Shown here piece by piece: positions 1 to 6,603 of a stretch of 16,910 bases of DNA. The stretch lies in assembly GCA_946405655.1 (NCBI GenBank), contig CAMJHX010000007.1, positions 1 through 16,910 of the forward strand, read 5' to 3'. Position 1 is the first letter of the stretch, and every line of letters starts with the position of its first letter. The position numbers and the translations under genes were made by a program. This DNA comes from an uncultured Clostridia bacterium (GTDB lineage Bacteria; Bacillota; Clostridia; Oscillospirales; Oscillospiraceae). Below the pieces are notes generated by a model. That model did no database searches, was not told the DNA's origin, and was given only the letters and a program-made list of their open reading frames with translations.

Positions 1-75
1 TACCAGAGCCCCAGCGTCAAGCGCCGCAAGAAATCCGAGGCTGCCCGCAAGAACAAGAACAAGCGCTACTACTAA
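1..75 (+). CDS. rpsU: 30S ribosomal protein S21, C-terminal fragment
   Basis: The window opens inside a reading frame that ends in TAA at 73-75. The 24 visible residues include PSVKRRKKSEAARKNKNK, which matches the conserved basic tail of bacterial S21 (family pattern KPSVKRKKKSEAARKRK). S21 is a small protein of the 30S subunit platform, near the anti-Shine-Dalgarno end of 16S rRNA. The extra RYY at the end is a lineage variation. The start lies outside the window. A hairpin terminator follows 11 bases after the stop, so this gene ends its own transcript and is not part of the envelope genes downstream. Confidence 0.85.
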   Translation, partial: YQSPSVKRRKKSEAARKNKNKRYY

Positions 76-86
76 TTGCAAACCTC

Positions 87-117
87 AAACCCCGAAGCTC
101 ACTGAGCTCCGGGGTTT
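87..117 (+). terminator. Intrinsic terminator after rpsU
   Basis: The arms CCCCGaAGCTC and GAGCTcCGGGG pair around an ACT loop with one A-C mismatch, and TTTT follows. AAAC before the stem allows a few more A-T pairs. The A-rich 5' flank means it may also act weakly for leftward transcription. Confidence 0.85.
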
Positions 118-130
118 TCATTATGGTTAT

Positions 131-170
131 AAAAACCAACCCGGAGCCCAACAGCGTGGGTCCGGGTTGG
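131..170 (-). terminator. Intrinsic terminator of the leftward SLH-lipase gene
   Basis: Bases 136-150 pair with 157-170: 14 base pairs with one bulged G at 146 and a six-base loop. Read on the minus strand, the stem is followed directly by TTTTT (131-135 as AAAAA on the plus strand). It sits about 90 bases beyond the stop of the lipase gene. The bases between (171-260) show no other feature. Confidence 0.85.
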
Positions 171-260
171 AAAGGAAGAACGGGGAAGCGGATGCGAAGC
201 CGGTGCGGCTCAGGCTATGCCTGTGCCGCAGCTGCGGAGTGGAGCGCGCCCGTTCTGACG

Positions 261-2168
261 TTAGCCTCCGCAGAAAATGATGTTATAGAACACATCGTGA
301 TAGAACGCGTTGACTTCCTTGCCGTTCTCGTTGAAGATGCTGCCCATGAAGGTCAGATGGTCGTACGGACGCACCGGGAAGACCGTCCAGACGCCCTTCA
401 CCGCGCTGCGCTCGATCGGGGTGGTCACCTCGCGGTGCGCGTCCTCCACGATCGTGCCGAGGCTGTCGGTGAAATGGTACGGCCAGCGGCCGGACACCAC
501 GTTCACGAGACCGTCGTTCGGCTGCCAGCTCTTGTCGCAGTGCGTCTTCGGCACGGTCACGGTGTAGCTCTCGTCGCCATAGCCGCGCACGAAGGTGCCC
601 TCGGTGTCGCCGATGTACTTGCCCATGTTGAAGCTGAACGGATAGGCAAGGATCTGCAGCCGGTTGTTGGGGACCCAGGTGTCGGTGCTCTCCTGATAGA
701 CCGTGCGGTTGCCGTAGTAGGAGAAGTAGTAGACGTTCGGCTGCATCTCGATGTCCTTGTTGATGAGCATGGCGCGGTCGATCGTCAGATCCTGATAGGC
801 GCTGTCGTGATGCTCGTCGAAGCCGGAGCTCCAGACGCGGCGGATCGTCTCCTCGAGCGAGGCGCCGGGTACGGGCTGGATGCCGAAGTGCTCAAGCTGG
901 AGATCGTAGATGCCCTTGAACGGGGTCACGCCGAGCAGCCGTCCGAGCTCACGCGTGAAATCCTCCACGAAATCGGTGAAGCCGTGGTTGGCCTCGATGA
1001 AGGTCGTGCCGTTGCTCGGCGCGGCGAGCGCCGTCAGCGAATAGACCCAGTCGCCCTTTCCGCCGAGGAAGAGGGGAGAGATCGCGTCCTCCTCGGGGTG
1101 CGCCTTCATGTAGGCCTGCTCCTCGGCGCTGCCGTCGGTGAGCAGATCCAGCAGCGTGCGGCTCGTCGCGCCGCCGAAGCTGTGGCCCACGAGGTTCACC
1201 GGGTGCTGCGCGTCCCAAGGCCCGGGGATGAGCTTCTGGTACTGGCCCGCGCCGGAATAATCGCGGCCGTAGCGGTCATGCCCGTGGAGCTTCGCGTGCG
1301 CCGCGCCGTAGTCCGTCACGGTGCCCTTCAGCTGGGCGTAGAGCTCGCAGGCGCGGTCCCACGCGCTGGAGATCGGGCCGACGGAGGCGGCATAGACGTC
1401 CGCGCCGCAGGTGCGCAGATGGTCCACCACGTCGCAGGCGGTCATGCCCCAGTAGGGGATGTAGGGATTCAGATCGTCATAGGAGCCCCAGCCGAGCAGA
1501 CCGTGCACCATGATGACGGGATAATTCGTCTTGAGAGAGGTCAGCTCCGAGCCGGGATAGAACTCCCGGATGCGCCACAGGAAGGTCACAATCTGCGCGC
1601 GCGTGCAGGCCTCGTCCGGGGAGAAGGTGCTTGCGCTCGTGCCGTTCGTGATGCCGTAGGCGTTCGCCCAGAGGACGGCGGTCGTGTAGTAAGCGCCGAC
1701 GTTCGGAACATCCTGATAGGGGTTCACGTCCACATAGGACGGGCACTTGTCGTCGCGCCAGATGAAGGTCACGGCCTCGGCGCGGCTGATGGTCTTGTCC
1801 GGGGAGAAGGTGTTTGCGCTCGTGCCGTTCGTGATGCCCTCGCTGACCGCCCAGAGCACCGGCGTGTAGTAATAGGCGCTCGGGCTCACGTCGGCGAAGG
1901 GATTCTTCGTGTCCTTCGGCGTCGGAGAGCCGGAGGCGCGCCAGAGGAAGGTCACCATCTCCGCGCGGGTGCAGGTGGCGTCGGGCGAGAAGGTGCTCGG
2001 TCCGGTGCCGTTGGTGATCTGCTTTTCCACCGCCCACTGCACCGCCTCGGCGAAATAGGCGTCGTTCGGCACATCGGCAAAGCCGCCCGCGGCAAAGACC
2101 GTGCCGCCGAAGAGCCCCGCCGCCAGCACCAGCGTGAGAACCATGCTGAGAATGCGTTTGATCTTCAT
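261..2168 (-). CDS. Secreted lipase (family I.5 type) with three N-terminal SLH repeats
   Basis: The protein has 635 residues. The start was chosen at 2168 (MKIKRILSM) because GAGAGGAG lies 8 bases upstream; an ATG at 2201 would add 11 residues that block the signal peptide. Residues 1-23 or so form a signal peptide (TVFA/AGG). Three SLH repeats follow at about 28-80, 88-140 and 148-200, each ending in a TRAE-like motif (CTRAE, ISRAE, CTRAQ). The rest matches Geobacillus/Staphylococcus lipases: oxyanion segment PVIMVHGLLGWG (217-228), nucleophile GHSFGG (Ser330), Asp552 in NDGLVN and His604 in PYDHL. The zinc-site pattern WDRAC...YGAAHAKLHGH is present (Asp271, His291, His297), and YDLQLEHFG has Glu426 about where the Geobacillus enzyme has its fourth ligand Asp. 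It probably hydrolyses acylglycerols or other esters while held on the cell wall by SLH binding to a secondary polymer. It has its own promoter and terminator. Confidence 0.9.
   Translation of the reverse strand: MKIKRILSMVLTLVLAAGLFGGTVFAAGGFADVPNDAYFAEAVQWAVEKQITNGTGPSTFSPDATCTRAEMVTFLWRASGSPTPKDTKNPFADVSPSAYYYTPVLWAVSEGITNGTSANTFSPDKTISRAEAVTFIWRDDKCPSYVDVNPYQDVPNVGAYYTTAVLWANAYGITNGTSASTFSPDEACTRAQIVTFLWRIREFYPGSELTSLKTNYPVIMVHGLLGWGSYDDLNPYIPYWGMTACDVVDHLRTCGADVYAASVGPISSAWDRACELYAQLKGTVTDYGAAHAKLHGHDRYGRDYSGAGQYQKLIPGPWDAQHPVNLVGHSFGGATSRTLLDLLTDGSAEEQAYMKAHPEEDAISPLFLGGKGDWVYSLTALAAPSNGTTFIEANHGFTDFVEDFTRELGRLLGVTPFKGIYDLQLEHFGIQPVPGASLEETIRRVWSSGFDEHHDSAYQDLTIDRAMLINKDIEMQPNVYYFSYYGNRTVYQESTDTWVPNNRLQILAYPFSFNMGKYIGDTEGTFVRGYGDESYTVTVPKTHCDKSWQPNDGLVNVVSGRWPYHFTDSLGTIVEDAHREVTTPIERSAVKGVWTVFPVRPYDHLTFMGSIFNENGKEVNAFYHDVFYNIIFCGG
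1614..1838. repeat. 42-base direct repeat inside the SLH-lipase gene
   Basis: Bases 1614-1655 and 1797-1838 agree at 41 of 42 positions (the difference is C1630 versus T1813). They encode the GITNGTSA-TFSPD core of SLH repeats 3 and 2 and lie 183 bases (61 codons) apart, which is the module period. SLH repeat 1 is less similar at the DNA level. Confidence 0.85.
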
Positions 2169-2228
2169 AATTTTGCTCCTCTCATTCTGGATTCCATCCA
2201 AGTTTTTCTCCTTTTGATCTTGTCATCT

Positions 2229-2257
2229 AATTTAACACAATTCAGACGGTCTGTCCA
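2229..2257 (-). promoter_or_regulatory. Promoter of the SLH-lipase gene, with a palindrome in the spacer
   Basis: On the minus strand, TGGACA (2257-2252) lies 17 bases before TAAATT (2234-2229), which is preceded by TGT like an extended -10. Transcription would begin near 2222, giving a leader of about 54 bases. The 11-base palindrome CAGACGGTCTG (2243-2253) sits in the spacer and overlaps the -35 box, so a repressor bound there would block the promoter. The palindrome could be chance. Confidence 0.5.
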
Positions 2258-2435
2258 CATAAAAGACACAAATGCGGTAATAATCCATTTATTTACAGGC
2301 AGATGATTTTGCGAAGCATTTCCGACGCTGCGAGAAAAATGTTGGTTTCTCCGCTCCGTTTGAACGCTTTTTTTGTTTCCCTCCACAAAAATTCAAAAAT
2401 TGGGTCTGTTTTTCATGTTTGGGAAAGTTCTGCTA
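2258..2435. other. AT-rich gap between divergent promoters
   Basis: This stretch between the two promoters is clearly more AT-rich than its surroundings. Short open frames cross it in several phases, but none has a ribosome site, family resemblance or codon use like the neighbours. I see no RNA gene, riboswitch or attachment site here. Confidence 0.5.
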
Positions 2436-2463
2436 TTGCGATTTTTTCAGAGTGTGATAGAAT
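2436..2463 (+). promoter_or_regulatory. Promoter of the envelope operon
   Basis: TTGCGA (2436-2441), a 16-base spacer, then TAGAAT (2458-2463) preceded by TGA, giving the extended -10 TGATAGAAT. A start near 2470 would leave only about 12 bases before the ATG at 2482 but about 63 before the ATG at 2533, which favours the later start for the first gene. Confidence 0.6.
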
Positions 2464-2532
2464 AGCTAAGAATCGGTTACTATGCGCTTTTTGCGTTTTT
2501 TCAGAGATTTTTCACGAAGAGGCGGGCCCGAT

Positions 2533-4242
2533 ATGCGGTTATCTTCCAAGCTAAAACAGAAGATCGGGGACGGCACCTTCCGCGAGATGTGGCAGGAGGC
2601 TAAGTGGATGTTCAAGTACATCCGCCGCTATCGCCTCGTGGTCTTCATCCATATCGCGCTCGGCGTCGTCAGCACCGTCATGGGTCTGCTCTCCAGCATC
2701 GGCATGAAGCGCATGATCGACGTGGTCACCGGGTTTTATTTCGGCGGCATTACCGGCGCCGCGATCTATATGGTCGGCATGATGATCGGCAGCATCGTCA
2801 TCGGGGCGGTTGCCAGCCGCATTGCCGCAGTCATTAATATTAAGGTGCAGAACGGCATTCAGGCGGAGGTCTATGACCGTATGCTCCGCACGGACTGGGA
2901 GAGCCTCGAGCAGTTTCGCTCCGGCGACCTTCTGCAGCGCCTGAACGGAGACGTCGGCGGCGTCGCCTCGGGCGTCACGAGCTTTCTGCCCAGCTTTGTC
3001 ACGGGTCTTGCGCAGTTTTTCGGCGCGCTCGTGCTCATCCTCTGGTATGATCCCATCATGGCGCTCATCGCGCTCGTCGGCGCGCCGCTGGGCGTGATCT
3101 GCTCGCGCATTCTGATGCGCCGCATGCGGGATTACAACAAGCGCATGAAGGAGCTCGGCAGCGAGGTCATGAGCTTTCACGAGGATTCCTTCCGCAATCT
3201 GACAAGCATCAAGGCCTTCGGTATCATGGACCTCTTCCGTGACCGGATGCTCGGTCTGCAGGGTCGCTACCGCGACGCGTTTCTGGAGTATAACCGCTTT
3301 TCGGTCACGGCCTCGGCGGTCATGTCGCTGGTGGGTCTCGCCATCTCTGCGGCGTGCTACGGCTGGGGCGTCTACCGCCTGTGGACGCACGCGATCAGCT
3401 ACGGCATGATGACCATGTTCCTGCAGATGACCGGCATGGTGCGCGGCGCGTTTTCCACGATCATCGGTCTCGTGCCGACGGCCATCTCCATCACCACCTC
3501 CGCGGGGCGCATCATGTCCGTGATCGAGCTGCCGGAGGAGCCCGGCGCGCGGGAGCGCAGCGCCTTTTCCGAGGGCTGCAGCGTTGCGCTCAGGGACGTC
3601 ACCTTCGGCTATCAGAGCGGCGAGCCGGTGCTGGAGCATGCTGATTTTCATACCAATCCGGGCGATCTCATCGCGCTCACCGGCGCCTCCGGAGAGGGCA
3701 AGACCACGCTCATCCGCCTGCTGCTGGGCCTGATCTATCCCGGCGAGGGCAGCGCGGTCGTCTGCGATTCCGACGGCAGAGAGACGGTGATCTCCGCCGC
3801 CACGCGCAGCGCCTTCAGCTATGTGCCGCAGGGCAATACCATCTTTGCCGGCACGATCGAGGAGAATCTGCGCATGGTCGCGCCGGACGCCACGGAGGAG
3901 GAGATGATCGCCGCGCTCAAGACCGCCTGCGCCTGGGATTTTGTTCAAAAGCTTCCCAACGGCATCCGCAGCGAGACGGGCGAGCACGGCCGCGGCTTTT
4001 CCGAGGGTCAGGCACAGCGCCTGAGCGTGGCACGCGCGCTGATGCGCCGCGCGCCGATCCTTCTGCTGGACGAGGCCACCAGCGCGCTCGACGAGGCGAC
4101 GGAGCTGCGCATGCTCGAGAACCTCATGAACAGCGATGCGGTGCGCACCTGTGTCATCATCACGCACCGCAGTGCCACCGCCGCGATCTGTCCGCGGCAG
4201 TATGTCCTCACGGGGACGACGCTCCGGGAGGTTACGCCATGA
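2533..4242 (+). CDS. ABC exporter, fused membrane and ATPase domains
   Basis: 569 residues from 2533. An in-frame ATG at 2482 (586 residues) has no visible ribosome site and lies almost at the predicted transcription start, whereas GAAGAGG (2516-2522) precedes 2533. The N-terminal half (about 30-320) holds several hydrophobic segments of a type I exporter membrane domain. The ATPase half has Walker A GASGEGKTT (384-392), Q-loop VPQGN, signature FSEGQ in place of LSGGQ (489-493), Walker B ILLLDEATSALD (Asp513, Glu514) and the switch His545. The size fits a half-transporter that works as a dimer. No N-terminal C39 peptidase domain is present, so any leader cleavage must be done by another protein; the next gene, overlapping by 4 bases, encodes a peptidase. 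With the PqqD-like gene after it, peptide export is the likely role, but the substrate is not visible. Confidence 0.85.
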   Translation: MRLSSKLKQKIGDGTFREMWQEAKWMFKYIRRYRLVVFIHIALGVVSTVMGLLSSIGMKRMIDVVTGFYFGGITGAAIYMVGMMIGSIVIGAVASRIAAVINIKVQNGIQAEVYDRMLRTDWESLEQFRSGDLLQRLNGDVGGVASGVTSFLPSFVTGLAQFFGALVLILWYDPIMALIALVGAPLGVICSRILMRRMRDYNKRMKELGSEVMSFHEDSFRNLTSIKAFGIMDLFRDRMLGLQGRYRDAFLEYNRFSVTASAVMSLVGLAISAACYGWGVYRLWTHAISYGMMTMFLQMTGMVRGAFSTIIGLVPTAISITTSAGRIMSVIELPEEPGARERSAFSEGCSVALRDVTFGYQSGEPVLEHADFHTNPGDLIALTGASGEGKTTLIRLLLGLIYPGEGSAVVCDSDGRETVISAATRSAFSYVPQGNTIFAGTIEENLRMVAPDATEEEMIAALKTACAWDFVQKLPNGIRSETGEHGRGFSEGQAQRLSVARALMRRAPILLLDEATSALDEATELRMLENLMNSDAVRTCVIITHRSATAAICPRQYVLTGTTLREVTP

Positions 4243-4697
4243 GCCCGCGTACGCTTCCGGCGGCGGTGCTCATGCCGGAATATGAGGCGCTGCTGCGAGA
4301 CGGCGCGGAGCTGCCGCTGGTGATCTCCGGCGAGAGCATGCTGCCGTTTCTGCGCCCCGGGCGCGACACGGTCTTTCTCAAGCAGCCGGATGCTCCGCTG
4401 CAGCGGGGCGACATCGCGTTTTACCGCCGCTTTGACGGCTCCTATGTCCTGCACCGCGTGGTGCGCGCCGAGCCGGGGAAATATTGGTTTCTGGGCGACG
4501 CGCAGACCCGCGTGGAGGGCCCGCTTCCGGCGCAGTGTGTGTTTGCGCATGTGATTGCCGTTCGCCGCGGCGGGCGGCTGGTTCAGCCGCAGCACCGGCT
4601 CTGGCGGTTCTTTGCCGGGCCGTGGCTGAAGCATGCGCGGCAGCGCCCGCGGCTTCTGAGAGTTTACAGATGGTTTTACCATCCATCGAAATCATAA
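4239..4697 (+). CDS. S24/S26-like serine peptidase (signal-peptidase type), no membrane anchor
   Basis: 152 residues, start codon overlapping the exporter stop (ATGA). The catalytic serine motif ISGESMLPFLRPG (Ser33) is followed by RGDIAFY (56-62), then YVLHRVV (70-75). His72 replaces the lysine of classical bacterial type I signal peptidases and resembles the SipW/ER-type Ser-His form. GDAQ (86-89) matches the later conserved G-D box. Unlike SipW, no hydrophobic N-terminal or C-terminal anchor is visible, so the protein is probably cytosolic or held by a partner; the C-terminus is strongly basic and aromatic. Between an exporter and a PqqD-like gene, it may trim an exported peptide leader. 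That role is inference; autocleavage or regulation is also possible. Confidence 0.75.
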   Translation: MSPRTLPAAVLMPEYEALLRDGAELPLVISGESMLPFLRPGRDTVFLKQPDAPLQRGDIAFYRRFDGSYVLHRVVRAEPGKYWFLGDAQTRVEGPLPAQCVFAHVIAVRRGGRLVQPQHRLWRFFAGPWLKHARQRPRLLRVYRWFYHPSKS

Positions 4698-4710
4698 CGG
4701 AGAGTGAATC

Positions 4711-4977
4711 ATGCAAGTATCGAAGGACTATCTTCTGCGCACGATCGCCGGGGAGACCATTCTCATCCCCTCCGGCGCCGCCGCGCAGAAATTCAACGGT
4801 CTCGTGACCGTAAACGCCATCGGCGCGTTCATCTGGGATGTGCTGCAGACGCCCACGGATCTGGACGGGCTGGTCGCGCGCATCACGGAGGAATATGAGG
4901 TGGACGCCGACACTGCGCGCCGGGACGCGGAGGAGTTTCTCTCCGAGCTGCGGCGCATCGGCGCGCTGGAAGACTGA
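4711..4977 (+). CDS. PqqD-like peptide-binding protein
   Basis: 88 residues, preceded by GGAGAG at 4699-4704. The pattern resembles the PqqD fold: an N-terminal beta segment with a self-describing strand pair (TILIPSGAAAQKFNGLVTVN, 14-33), the conserved IGAFIWDVLQTPTDLDGLVARI stretch (37-58) and a C-terminal helix rich in Glu and Arg (EEFLSELRRIG). PqqD proteins (RiPP recognition elements) bind the leader of a precursor peptide and present it to a modifying enzyme. No radical-SAM or other modifying enzyme and no precursor is seen nearby. It lies 13 bases after the peptidase and 6 before the PHP phosphatase, so it is translated within the same operon. Confidence 0.75.
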   Translation: MQVSKDYLLRTIAGETILIPSGAAAQKFNGLVTVNAIGAFIWDVLQTPTDLDGLVARITEEYEVDADTARRDAEEFLSELRRIGALED

Positions 4978-4983
4978 CCGCGC

Positions 4984-5730
4984 ATGGTCGACATCCATGC
5001 GCATATCCTGCCCGGGCTGGACGACGGCGCGGACCGCTCCCGTACCAGCCTCCGCATGGCGGAGCTCGCGGCGCAGTCCGGTGTCACCGATCTGATCGCC
5101 ACGCCGCACAGCAACCAGCGCGGGCGCTTTGAAAACTATGCCTCCGAGACGCTGACCGAGCGGCATCTGCGTCTGCAGGAGCTGCTGCGGCGCGAAAACA
5201 TCGAGCTGCGTCTGCATCTCGGCATGGAGGTCTTTGCCACGGGTGATACCGCGGCGCTCCTGCGCGACGGAAAGCTGCTCACGCTGGCGGGCAGCCGTTA
5301 TCTGCTTGTGGAGTTCGGCTTTCGCGACGATGCGTATCATATGGAGCGGATCCTGCGGGACGTGCAGGACGCCGGTGCGGTTCCCATCCTGGCGCATCCG
5401 GAGCGCTATCGCGCGCTGCAGGTGCTGCCGGACATTTTGGAGGATTGGGTGCGCGCGGACGTACATCTGCAGATCAACAAGGGCAGTCTGTCCGGCTATT
5501 TCGGGAGAGAGGCGCATCGTCTCGCAGTGACGATGCTGGAGCATGATCTGGCGAGCTTTGTCGCGAGCGACGCCCACCGCGCCGATCAGAGAACCCCAGC
5601 GCTGCGGGAGGCCTATCAGTGGATCTCGTCGCGCTATTCCGAGCGGCTGGCGGATCGGCTTCTGCGCCGAAATCCGCAGCGCGTGCTGCGCGACGAGCCG
5701 CTGCTTCCCTGCAGCCCCATCCCGCTTTAG
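4984..5730 (+). CDS. cpsB: CpsB/YwqE-type tyrosine-protein phosphatase (PHP domain)
   Basis: 248 residues, the usual size for this family. The metal-binding PHP motifs are all present: HAH (His5, His7) followed by GLDDG, TPH (His42), Glu82, Glu110 in LVEF, LAHPER (His138) and SDAH (Asp196, His198). In Gram-positive capsule loci this enzyme removes phosphate from the tyrosine-rich tail of the CpsD kinase and so resets the chain-length control system. Two kinases with such tails are encoded about 0.9 and 2.4 kb downstream, consistent with that job. The gap to the previous gene is 6 bases with only a weak GGAAG upstream, so translation is probably coupled. Confidence 0.9.
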   Translation: MVDIHAHILPGLDDGADRSRTSLRMAELAAQSGVTDLIATPHSNQRGRFENYASETLTERHLRLQELLRRENIELRLHLGMEVFATGDTAALLRDGKLLTLAGSRYLLVEFGFRDDAYHMERILRDVQDAGAVPILAHPERYRALQVLPDILEDWVRADVHLQINKGSLSGYFGREAHRLAVTMLEHDLASFVASDAHRADQRTPALREAYQWISSRYSERLADRLLRRNPQRVLRDEPLLPCSPIPL

Positions 5731-5755
5731 AACGGAAGAAAGTAAGGAGATCAGA

Positions 5756-6586
5756 GTGAAAAGATTGTTTGCCATTGTCATGCTGACACTGACGGTGCTC
5801 TCCGTGAGCGGCGTGATTCTGTATACCGTGCATAAAAACCGCAGCGTTGGAGGCGGCGTGCCGGAGATCCGGTTTGAACAGGATGAGATCAGCATTCAGA
5901 CCGGCGCCGGCTACCAAGAAATGCTGCAGGGCGTCACCGCCTCGGACGCGGAGGACGGCGACGTCACCGACTCCGTCATGGTCGAGAGCGTGTCCAAGTT
6001 CATCGAGAAGGACGTCGTCAACGCGACCTATGTGGCGTATGATTCGCAGAACCATGTTTCCCGCGCCACGCGCCGCGTCCGCTACAGTAATTATCAGTCT
6101 CCCCGCTTTTCCATGAGCGGACCGATGGTGTTCCTGTCGAAGAATGTGGGGGATATGATGAACTATGTCGGGGTCTCGGACGTCATTGACGGCGATATTT
6201 CCCTCAAGGCGCACGCCTCCTTCGACGATACCTCCTCCACGCTCGCCGCGGCAGGCGAGCACAAGGTGGAGATCTCCGTCACCAATTCTCTTGGCGACAC
6301 CGCTCGGCTTCTGATTCCGGTGAAGGTCATGGAGGATACGCCGCACAGCGAAATGATCCCGCTCAAGGACTATCTGGTCTATGTCGCGAAGGGGTCGCAG
6401 TTCGACCCGGCATACTATCTGGCGGACGCGTCTCAGGCTGAGGCGGATCCGCTGACCGGCGCGAGCAGCGTGCAGATTGACTCCAAGGTCAACACCGTGA
6501 CCGCCGGCGTCTACACGGTGGATTACAGTATCATCAGAAATGAAGTCACAGCAGCCGTGACACGGCTGATTGTGGTTGTGGAATAA
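5756..6586 (+). CDS. Membrane-anchored protein with three Ig-like (DUF5011-type) repeats
   Basis: 276 residues from a GTG start with AAGGAG 6 bases upstream; the frame is open further upstream but that part overlaps the phosphatase gene and reads as noise. Residues 4-23 are one hydrophobic segment that may act as a signal anchor. The outside part falls into three beta-rich modules at about 35-110, 115-192 and 200-276. The first two carry the motif VTASDAEDGDVTDSV and VSDVIDGDISL, typical of DUF5011/HYR-like Ig folds. No catalytic motif is visible. Its place between a phosphatase and two kinases suggests an external partner of the polymer assembly system, perhaps binding glycan or the kinase outer domain; this is inference. 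Confidence 0.75.
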   Translation: MKRLFAIVMLTLTVLSVSGVILYTVHKNRSVGGGVPEIRFEQDEISIQTGAGYQEMLQGVTASDAEDGDVTDSVMVESVSKFIEKDVVNATYVAYDSQNHVSRATRRVRYSNYQSPRFSMSGPMVFLSKNVGDMMNYVGVSDVIDGDISLKAHASFDDTSSTLAAAGEHKVEISVTNSLGDTARLLIPVKVMEDTPHSEMIPLKDYLVYVAKGSQFDPAYYLADASQAEADPLTGASSVQIDSKVNTVTAGVYTVDYSIIRNEVTAAVTRLIVVVE

Positions 6587-6603
6587 AGGGGGCAAGTTTA
6601 CGG

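Noticed and set aside
123..2306. A 727-codon plus-strand frame opposite the lipase gene
   Set aside because: It is antisense to a gene with clear domains and catalytic residues, and its translation is rich in Ala, Val, Arg and His without motifs.
2482..2532. Longer N-terminus for the ABC exporter
   Set aside because: No ribosome site precedes 2482 and the predicted transcription start is only about 12 bases away; 2533 has a GAAGAGG upstream. The longer form is not fully excluded.
2303..2554. A possible 83-residue peptide in the gap before the exporter, considered as a precursor for the PqqD-like protein
   Set aside because: It has no ribosome site, runs through the operon promoter and into the exporter gene in another frame, and has no leader-like features.
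2551..4167. A 538-codon minus-strand frame opposite the ABC exporter
   Set aside because: Same reasoning: it mirrors a conserved gene and shows His/Asp/Arg-rich noise.
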